Shown piece after piece: positions 8,156 through 12,094 of a stretch of 12,094 nucleotides of DNA. The DNA lies in the NCBI GenBank assembly GCA_021734595.1, contig JAIPIO010000106.1, forward strand, positions 1-12,094, in the 5' to 3' direction. How positions within the stretch are numbered: position 1 is the stretch's first letter; every line of letters begins with the position of its first letter. A program made the translations under genes and the position numbers. The DNA is from Kiritimatiellales bacterium. Its GTDB lineage: Bacteria > Verrucomicrobiota > Kiritimatiellia > Kiritimatiellales > Pontiellaceae. The notes under the pieces were generated by a model. The model had not been told where the DNA came from. It saw only the letters and a program-made list of their open reading frames with translations, and ran no database searches.

Positions 8156-8300
8156 CATTTTCCAAGCATTGGAATCCGTCGGCTGACGGACTTCCAGCCA
8201 TTGAAAACCGTACTGCAAAAAGTTCCAACCTTTGGAAATGGAGGGTGCTGCTTTGTCAGCGCCGTGGCGGCGACGAAGCGCCGCCCTCCAGCCCTTGGAA
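8156..8300. repeat. Composite palindromic repeat array, intergenic copy 2
   Basis: The 188-bp gap between the toroid and Sel1/TPR genes is mostly repeat. In order: TTCCAAGCATTGGAA (8160-8174); a perfect hairpin TCCGTC-GGCT-GACGGA (8175-8190); TTCCAGCCATTGAAA (8192-8206, decayed); TTCCAACCTTTGGAA (8223-8237); a larger imperfect inverted repeat with 18-base arms 8240-8257 and 8272-8289 (14/18 identical when inverted, inner stem GCC/GGC); and CTCCAGCCCTTGGAA (8286-8300). The first 25 bases match 2127-2151 exactly, but copy 1 lacks the 8181-8190 segment. No convincing promoter or U-tract terminator was seen. Confidence 0.8.
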
Positions 8301-8330
8301 ATCCAGCAATCCCTTAACCCAATATTCCCG

Positions 8331-9833
8331 TCACATAATCTCGATCGTCACGTCGTCATCGAAGCCCTGCGGTTCGGGGGTGGCTTCGACCTTCTTGAAG
8401 GTGGGCAGGATGCGATAGTAGACCTGCAGGGAGAGCGTGCAGAAACTGGTGGTGTAGATGATGTCCTTGGAAACCTTTTCCTCGGACTCCGACGGCGGCT
8501 TCCAGGCCCCGTCCTCGCTCTGCGCATTAATCAGCATCGGCGCAAACTTGTTGTTCCAACTCGTCCACTTGGAACCGCCCTTCTGGAAGATGGCCTGGGT
8601 GTTGTAGTACCACTCGTAGGCAATGTTGAAGCTGCGGTTCTTTTTGGTCTTCTGCCAGCCTTCCTCCCATTCCGAGCATTGGATCGAGTGCAGGTAGCCG
8701 AGGCCGTCCTTGACCTCCTGCTGATTGGCCTGTCCCAGCAGCTGGAGGCAGAGCACCGCCGCACCGGTCATGTAGTCCAACCCCTCCGAGGGTTTCTCGT
8801 TTCCGATGCGATAGTAAAATTCTCCGCCCGCCTTGTGCATGCTCTGGATAAACGGCGGCGCCTTTTCCATCGCCGCGACCAGTCCTTCAACCTGGATGTT
8901 CGCGACCGCCGCCGCCTTGAGCGCCTGCACTTGCCAGCCGGCAACGGAAAGGTCGCTCCACTTTTCGTGCTGGTAGCGATGGTCCCATCCGCCGTTTTCC
9001 TGTTGCCCCTTGACGATCACGGCAGCCGCCTTTTCGACCGGGCGCTTCAGCACCGGCGCGCGCGTCAGTCCATAGGCTTCCGCCAGTGCATAGGTGGCGA
9101 TGGCATGGCCGTAAACACCGATGTCGTCGTGCGATCCAACGGTCTTCGAGAACGGGCAGAAGACGCCCGTTTTCGGATCTTGTTCGCCCAGCAGGTATTG
9201 GATCGCTCGCTGGACGGTTTCGCCGTATTTATCCGACTGCGGCGTTTCGCCGTGGGCCAGGAAGGATAGCAGTGCCAGCCCGGTCAGCCGCGCACGCTCC
9301 TGCTTCGCGGTCATGCTCTTGCTGGTGCCGGTGCCCCACGATCCGTCCTTCTCCTGAACGGTCTGCAGCCAGTTGAGTCCATTTACGACCGCGGCCTCCG
9401 CCTGCGCGGCGTAGGCGCCCGCAAATTCCCGCAGCAGGCTCTGACGCCCCGCGTCCGACCGGCCTGCCAGCAGGCCTTTCATCATCAGCGGACTGTCGAT
9501 GTTGCTGGAAGCATCGAGTCCGCTCAGATCCACTTCCGAATCCAGCACGGAGTCCTCTTTCCAGTCGTCATCCGGCATTTCCTCCATCTGCTCATCGGGG
9601 GGTGCCAGCGCTTCCGCTTCGGTTTTAACCTTCTCTAGCTTTTCCAGCTTTCGGTCGATTTCCTCCAGCTCTTTCTGCTGCTGCTCAACCACCTGCACAT
9701 CAATCTTTACGCTCTTGTCCGGCGCCTCGAATACCAGCACTTTAAGCAGGAAGAAAAACAGCAGCACATGGAGCAACACCGACCCGACCGGCCCGCCCAG
9801 CTTCCCAATTAAACTATTATTGCCACGATTCAT
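8331..9833 (-). CDS. TolA/TonB-like anchored alpha/alpha-toroid (prenyltransferase/squalene-oxidase-like repeat) protein
   Basis: 500 residues from the ATG at 9833. Residues 16-35 form one membrane helix with S18-V-L-L-H22; TolA has Ser18-x3-His22 and TonB Ser16-x3-His20, the motif that contacts the ExbB/ExbD or TolQ/TolR motor. A charged coiled coil (about 47-74, 'QQQKELEEIDRKLEKLEKVK') and an acidic linker (80-115) follow. Residues about 140-475 are helical repeats with QW-like motifs: 'NWLQTVQEKDGSWG' (154-167), 'GQQENGGWD' (276-284) and 'NAQSEDGAWK' (436-445), as in the squalene-cyclase/prenyltransferase toroid fold. The cyclase DxDD acid motif is not seen in a catalytic context, so a binding role is more likely than cyclisation. 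The C-terminus is acidic (FDDDVTIEIM). It lies in an ExbB-ExbD-ExbD operon where TonB would be expected. It has no Shine-Dalgarno; the stop of the GxxExxY gene ends two bases upstream (TAACAATG), suggesting coupled translation. An in-frame start further upstream would lie inside that gene. Confidence 0.85.
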   Translation of the reverse strand: MNRGNNSLIGKLGGPVGSVLLHVLLFFFLLKVLVFEAPDKSVKIDVQVVEQQQKELEEIDRKLEKLEKVKTEAEALAPPDEQMEEMPDDDWKEDSVLDSEVDLSGLDASSNIDSPLMMKGLLAGRSDAGRQSLLREFAGAYAAQAEAAVVNGLNWLQTVQEKDGSWGTGTSKSMTAKQERARLTGLALLSFLAHGETPQSDKYGETVQRAIQYLLGEQDPKTGVFCPFSKTVGSHDDIGVYGHAIATYALAEAYGLTRAPVLKRPVEKAAAVIVKGQQENGGWDHRYQHEKWSDLSVAGWQVQALKAAAVANIQVEGLVAAMEKAPPFIQSMHKAGGEFYYRIGNEKPSEGLDYMTGAAVLCLQLLGQANQQEVKDGLGYLHSIQCSEWEEGWQKTKKNRSFNIAYEWYYNTQAIFQKGGSKWTSWNNKFAPMLINAQSEDGAWKPPSESEEKVSKDIIYTTSFCTLSLQVYYRILPTFKKVEATPEPQGFDDDVTIEIM

Positions 9834-9835
9834 TG

Positions 9836-10300
9836 TTAACGGATAAATGGCCACAAAGAGGCGCAAAATGCACAAAGACCAAGGATTGTGTTTTTAATGG
9901 CGTTGCCATGAAGATTTGGATTTCTGTCGAGAATATATTTTTTAATGAATAGTTTCGATGCGCCGAAGTTTATCAACAACCCATTCTCAATACCCGACGA
10001 CCTCAAATATCCCAGAATCTGGGCGACATGCTCACTGGTTACAGCCCGGCATGCCTTTAGTTCGACTATCAGTTGGTCTTCGATAAGAAGATCGGCAAAA
10101 TATTCGCCAAGTTCACTTCCATCCTCGTCATACACCATCAACGGGTGTTGCTGTTTTTCATCTAGTCCCGACTTCCGCAGGCGATTAGCCAAGGCGTTTT
10201 CGTATATTTTTTCCAAGTGGCCGGAACGAAGATATTGGTGGATATCCAAACTGGTTTTGCGGATGACATCACACAGCTCATTAATATTATTCCACTCCAT
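9836..10300 (-). CDS. GxxExxY protein (PD-(D/E)XK nuclease-like)
   Basis: 154 residues from the ATG at 10300, after GGGAGGG (10306-10312) with a five-base spacer. The family-naming motif is present as G27-H-L-E30-K-I-Y33 ('SGHLEKIYENAL'). The PD-(D/E)XK-like core is intact: D70 in 'GEYFADLLI', E80-L-K82 in 'IVELKACRAV', then Q94 in 'EHVAQILGYLRSSG' and 'GLLINFGASKLFIKK'. Members are widespread in environmental bacteria and of unknown function; the fold suggests nuclease ancestry. The core ends near residue 124; the remaining ~30 residues ('NPNLHGNAIKNTILGLCAFC...') are partly encoded by the left terminal repeat (9850-9878). The gene is bounded by inverted repeats and interrupts an exb-type operon, which looks like insertion of a small cassette. 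Its stop lies two bases before the toroid gene's ATG. Confidence 0.88.
   Translation of the reverse strand: MEWNNINELCDVIRKTSLDIHQYLRSGHLEKIYENALANRLRKSGLDEKQQHPLMVYDEDGSELGEYFADLLIEDQLIVELKACRAVTSEHVAQILGYLRSSGIENGLLINFGASKLFIKKYILDRNPNLHGNAIKNTILGLCAFCASLWPFIR
9850..9878 (+). repeat. Left terminal repeat of the GxxExxY cassette
   Basis: Begins GCCACAAAGAGGCGC and ends GCACAAAGA. Internally it is a run of GCNCAAA-like units roughly every 10 bases (9850, 9861, 9870). It is translated on the minus strand as the C-terminal 'LCAFCASLWP' of the GxxExxY protein. Confidence 0.7.
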
Positions 10301-10313
10301 CTTTTCCCTCCCA

Positions 10314-10342
10314 TCTTTGTGTTTCTTGTGCTTTTTTGCGGC
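10314..10342 (-). repeat. Right terminal repeat of the GxxExxY cassette
   Basis: Read on the minus strand it begins GCCGCAAAAAAGCAC and ends ACACAAAGA, 22/29 identical to the left repeat. It lies in the short gap between the exbD-2 stop and the GxxExxY ribosome binding site. Confidence 0.7.
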
Positions 10343-10355
10343 TATTCCTCTTTTT

Positions 10356-10796
10356 TCACTGCCCGCTTATCACCGAAAGATTGGTCAGTTTGTTTTCCGC
10401 ACAGATGTCCAGCACCTTGACCAGCTTCCCGTGCTCCGACTTGTCGTCGCAGGTAATCACGACCGACTGCTTGGTGCTGATGCCTGCCAACCGCCGGAGC
10501 ATATTGCCTAGTTCCCCTGCCGTGACAGCGCGCCCGTTGATGGCATACCCCGCCTCCATGCCGCCGACCGGCAGCACCACGACCCGGATCATGTTTGCGG
10601 GAGGCTTGGTGTCCTGCTGCTTCGCATCGGGCGAAGGCCTCGAAATATCCAGATTCGCCAGCACATCCGGCGTGGTGAAGGTCACCAGGAAATAAATCAG
10701 CAGCTGGAACACCACATCGATCATCGGCGTCATCGAAAGTTCGATTTCAGCGTCTCCGCCGGAGAAGCGGCGCTCTTTTTTCTTTCGCGTTTTCAT
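10356..10796 (-). CDS. ExbD/TolR-type biopolymer transport protein (second copy)
   Basis: 146 residues from the ATG at 10796; a TTG at 10805 is in frame but less likely. No strong Shine-Dalgarno is visible. The cytoplasmic N-terminus is basic (MKTRKKKERR). Next comes the diagnostic 'IELSMTPMIDVVFQLLIYFLV' helix with the proton-carrying Asp at residue 27, equivalent to ExbD Asp25 or TolR Asp23. The periplasmic domain ends 'DDKSEHGKLVKVLDICAENKLTNLSVI', the typical ExbD fold end. ExbD dimers couple proton flow through the ExbB pentamer to movement of a TonB/TolA partner. Two divergent copies in one operon suggest a heterodimer. A four-helix-bundle cassette sits just upstream and a GxxExxY cassette just downstream. 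Confidence 0.9.
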   Translation of the reverse strand: MKTRKKKERRFSGGDAEIELSMTPMIDVVFQLLIYFLVTFTTPDVLANLDISRPSPDAKQQDTKPPANMIRVVVLPVGGMEAGYAINGRAVTAGELGNMLRRLAGISTKQSVVITCDDKSEHGKLVKVLDICAENKLTNLSVISGQ

Positions 10797-10817
10797 TTCA
10801 TTCAATGCTCACGGTTT

Positions 10818-10845
10818 AAGGTCGAAAGTCTGAAGGTCAAAAGTC
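10818..10845 (+). repeat. 13-bp iterons, left side of the four-helix-bundle gene
   Basis: Two copies of AAGGTCRAAAGTC (10818-10830 with G, 10833-10845 with A) separated by two bases. They are exact reverse complements of the two copies at 11227-11261. The stop codon of the four-helix-bundle gene lies at the edge of the second copy. Confidence 0.8.
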
Positions 10846-11209
10846 ACTTTCGTAAATAGCCCTCCAAGGCACCGATGCCTTTTGAAATTGCTATGGCAGC
10901 AGCGCGTCTTTCAAGCGCAACCGCCTCGTTCACATAATTCAGGTCTTCCGCGGCATAGTACATGCTGCGAACCTCACCAGCTGATCCCTTGGCAATATCC
11001 AGAAATCGGGCGAACTCGGTATCGGATTTCCGCTCAAACCCTTCGGCAATATTATTCATGATAGAAATGCCAGCCCGTTGCAGTTGGTCACGAAATCCGT
11101 AATCTTTATTGTCAGGTGTCCCTACGCCAAAATCAGTGTAGACCTGCTTCACCAAGGCACGAGCATCCTGCCAAATCCTCAGATCCTCAAAACATTCCAC
11201 CTTATTCAT
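10844..11209 (-). CDS. Four-helix-bundle protein (23S rRNA intervening-sequence protein family)
   Basis: 121 residues from the ATG at 11209, chosen over the ATG at 11215 because AAGGA (11215-11219) sits five bases before it. The whole length matches the small four-helix-bundle family first known from intervening sequences in 23S rRNA and related to the Avd proteins of diversity-generating retroelements: 'CFEDLRIWQDARALVKQVY' near the N-terminus, then 'DYGFRDQLQRAGISIMNNIA', 'EGFERKSDTEFARFLDIA' and 'KGSAGEVRSMYYAAEDLNY'. The family forms small oligomers and is thought to bind nucleic acid, but the free-standing copies have no settled role. There is no 23S rRNA here and no reverse transcriptase. 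It overlaps the end of ExbD-1 only if the upstream ATG is used. The inverted iterons around it and its position inside an exb operon suggest insertion. Confidence 0.88.
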   Translation of the reverse strand: MNKVECFEDLRIWQDARALVKQVYTDFGVGTPDNKDYGFRDQLQRAGISIMNNIAEGFERKSDTEFARFLDIAKGSAGEVRSMYYAAEDLNYVNEAVALERRAAAIAISKGIGALEGYLRK

Positions 11210-11211
11210 CT

Positions 11212-11697
11212 TCATCCTTTCCCACCGACTTTCGACCTTTGACCTTCCGACTTTTGACCTTCTGAGTCTTGAACAGAATCTTTTACAGCAACGATGGCTA
11301 TTTTATAGAGTCCCGCCGACGTGCAGGCGTCCATGACCCGGCGCACCTCGAGGTGTTTTGTTGCGGAATCGGCGCGGATCAGGATTGGAATGGACGGTCC
11401 GCGTACGCCGTAGTCGGCCACGGTTTTCTTCAGGATGCTTTTCAGTCTGGTGACGGTCAGCGGGGTACGGGCAATGGATATCTTGCCGCGTTTGTCCATC
11501 TCGATGGTGATGGTGCGCGGGTCCCGTTCCTGGGCAACGGCGGGCGCATGTGGCGCGTCAGGGATTTTGATGGCTTCGTTGATCGCCTCCTTTTCGAGCT
11601 GCACCGTGCAGACAAAAAAGATGATCATCTGGAACACGACGTCGATCATCGGCGTCATGTTGATGCTGCCACCACCCTTATGGAATTTACGTCTCAT
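11212..11697 (-). CDS. ExbD/TolR-type biopolymer transport protein (first copy)
   Basis: 161 residues from the ATG at 11697, 27 bp after the ExbB-type gene; a CAGGA abuts the start, so translation may be coupled. 'GGSINMTPMIDVVFQMIIFFVC' is the single membrane helix with the functional Asp at residue 19. The periplasmic domain ends 'IRADSATKHLEVRRVMDACTSAGLYKIAIVAV'. It works with the ExbB-type subunit in proton-driven energy coupling. The last 18 residues, from about 144 (DSEGQKSEGQRSKVGGKG), are repetitive, hydrophilic and encoded by the iteron region 11227-11261. They therefore look like an acquired tail that replaced or extended the native C-terminus when the neighbouring cassette arrived. 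Confidence 0.9.
   Translation of the reverse strand: MRRKFHKGGGSINMTPMIDVVFQMIIFFVCTVQLEKEAINEAIKIPDAPHAPAVAQERDPRTITIEMDKRGKISIARTPLTVTRLKSILKKTVADYGVRGPSIPILIRADSATKHLEVRRVMDACTSAGLYKIAIVAVKDSVQDSEGQKSEGQRSKVGGKG
11227..11261 (-). repeat. 13-bp iterons, right side of the four-helix-bundle gene
   Basis: GACTTTCGACCTT (11227-11239) and GACTTTTGACCTT (11249-11261), each an exact reverse complement of one of the left copies, with a partial unit (GACCTTC) between them. They are translated in frame as the 'EGQKSEGQRSKV' tail of ExbD-1. Confidence 0.8.
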
Positions 11698-11724
11698 TCC
11701 TGTTTTGAGATCTTTCGCGGTTAA

Positions 11725-12094
11725 TTATTCTGTCGGTTCAGCCTTGTGGTGTTTCAGTCCCTTCATCACCTCCATCGTCAGGCTTTCCATTGTCAGGATC
11801 ACCTTGGCGGCGCGGTTGCGGAAAAAGTAGTAGAAGCCGATGGCGGGAACGGCGATGACCAGTCCTGCCGCGGTGGTGTAAAGCGCCTGCGAGATATTAA
11901 CTGCCAGCAGTGCATTTTTCGCCGCGCCGGAGGTGGTACCCAAGGTGGGGAACGCCAAGATCATCCCCTGCACCGTTCCAAGCAGGCCAAGCATCGGAGC
12001 GAGGTTGCCGACCACGTTCAGGTAGTTGACGCGTTGAAGCAGTTTTTCGCTCTCTAGATCGGCCGTGATGCCAATCGCCTCCTGCGCCGTATCG
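11725..12094 (-). CDS. TolQ/ExbB/MotA-type proton channel protein (N-terminus outside window)
   Basis: The frame is open through 12094; the GTG at 12015 is internal. About 122 C-terminal residues are visible. The family core is clear: 'LNVVGNLAPMLGLLGTVQGMI' leads into a membrane helix, then 'LLAVNISQALYTTAAGLVIA' and 'VPAIGFYYFFRNRAAKVI' form the last helix, with a short cytoplasmic tail. These are the two helices that line the proton path and surround the ExbD helices. In such systems a pentamer around an ExbD dimer uses the proton-motive force. It heads the visible operon: ExbD-1 starts 27 bp downstream. Whether it is called ExbB, TolQ or MotA-like cannot be settled without the N-terminal half. 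Confidence 0.9.
   Translation of the reverse strand, partial: DTAQEAIGITADLESEKLLQRVNYLNVVGNLAPMLGLLGTVQGMILAFPTLGTTSGAAKNALLAVNISQALYTTAAGLVIAVPAIGFYYFFRNRAAKVILTMESLTMEVMKGLKHHKAEPTE

Larger units (their letters stand above)
9850..10342. mobile_element. Putative GxxExxY cassette with imperfect terminal inverted repeats
   Basis: A 493-bp segment containing only the GxxExxY gene, bounded by 29-bp ends at 9850-9878 and 10314-10342 that match at 22 of 29 positions when one is inverted. It sits between exbD-2 and the toroid gene without breaking either. I see no transposase and no clear target-site duplication, so mobility is inferred from the repeats and the operon context; if mobile, it would need factors supplied in trans. 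Confidence 0.5.
10818..11261. mobile_element. Putative four-helix-bundle cassette bounded by inverted iterons
   Basis: A 444-bp segment between exbD-1 and exbD-2 with the same pair of 13-bp iterons at both ends in opposite orientation, and only one gene inside. There is no transposase and no recognisable target duplication. The idea that it moved into the operon rests on the repeats, on the unrelated nature of the gene, and on the repeat-encoded tail of ExbD-1. Confidence 0.5.

Noticed and set aside
8143..8169. Alternative ATG at 8169 for the Sel1/TPR protein
   Set aside because: This ATG is part of the TTCCAAGCATTGGAA repeat; the ATG at 8142 has an adjacent strong ribosome binding site and starts a signal peptide.
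8554..8574. TTCCAA/TTGGAA arms within the toroid gene
   Set aside because: The spacer is nine bases, not five, and the joiner sequences of the repeat family are absent, so it is probably chance.
8232..9269. A 345-codon plus-strand open frame antisense to the toroid gene
   Set aside because: It begins inside the palindromic repeat array and has no recognisable domain; the opposite strand has clear QW-like repeats.
8331..9833. Squalene-hopene cyclase or prenyltransferase enzyme activity
   Set aside because: Toroid repeats are present, but no DxDD-type catalytic acid motif is seen in the right context; 'SHDD' and the terminal 'FDDD' do not fit, and the N-terminal anchor is unlike these enzymes.
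9871..9895. CACAA/TTGTG stem followed by T-run as a terminator
   Set aside because: The stem is only five weak pairs with a ten-base loop and lies inside the GxxExxY coding region; the T-run is on the non-transcribed sense for this operon.
10818..11261. CRISPR array or diversity-generating retroelement
   Set aside because: The iterons are 13 bp, only two per side and inverted, without uniform spacers; there is no reverse transcriptase, template repeat or variable region, although the four-helix-bundle fold is shared with Avd.

Overview
The window looks like a piece of a PVC-superphylum genome, most likely Kiritimatiellota (Pontiella-like). The clues are a secreted LamG protein with the C-terminal EF-hand/'FDPTDSSACF' tail common in that group, an ExbB-ExbD-ExbD set coupled to a toroid-repeat protein, moderately high GC, and many short dispersed palindromes between genes. 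The phylum call is inference from protein style; there is no rRNA or other marker here.

Layout. From 1 to 1548 (+) lies the 3' part of a large secreted LamG protein, cut by the window edge. It converges on a same-strand series that fills the rest of the window on the minus strand. Read in the direction of transcription (right to left) this is: a TolQ/ExbB/MotA-type proton channel subunit (cut at 12094), ExbD-1, a small four-helix-bundle protein, ExbD-2, a GxxExxY (PD-(D/E)XK-like) protein, a TolA/TonB-like anchored alpha/alpha-toroid protein, a secreted Sel1/TPR repeat protein, a DUF2339 polytopic membrane protein, a DUF3999 exported protein and a small zinc-ribbon membrane protein. There are no tRNA, rRNA, CRISPR or classical IS features.

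How the genes may work together. ExbB plus two ExbDs form a proton-driven inner-membrane motor. The toroid protein stands where TonB or TolA would be expected. Its N-terminal membrane helix carries the Ser-x3-His motif at residues 18 and 22, the positions used by TolA, followed by a charged coiled coil. The natural hypothesis is an energy-coupled envelope machine whose periplasmic arm ends in a squalene-cyclase-like alpha/alpha toroid lacking the cyclase catalytic motif, with the Sel1/TPR protein as a periplasmic partner. DUF2339 and DUF3999 overlap by ATGA and are an established gene pair of unknown function.

Two small genes look like intruders in this operon. The GxxExxY gene is bounded by imperfect 29-bp terminal inverted repeats (22/29 identical), and the four-helix-bundle gene by inverted 13-bp iterons (two exact copies at each end). 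In both cases coding sequence runs into the repeats: the GxxExxY C-terminal tail and the ExbD-1 C-terminal tail are translated from repeat DNA. A third repeat family, built on TTCCA-N5-TGGAA, occupies two intergenic gaps and also sits in frame in two unrelated proteins (LamG and DUF3999), where a 20-bp identical stretch encodes the same peptide FQTLET.
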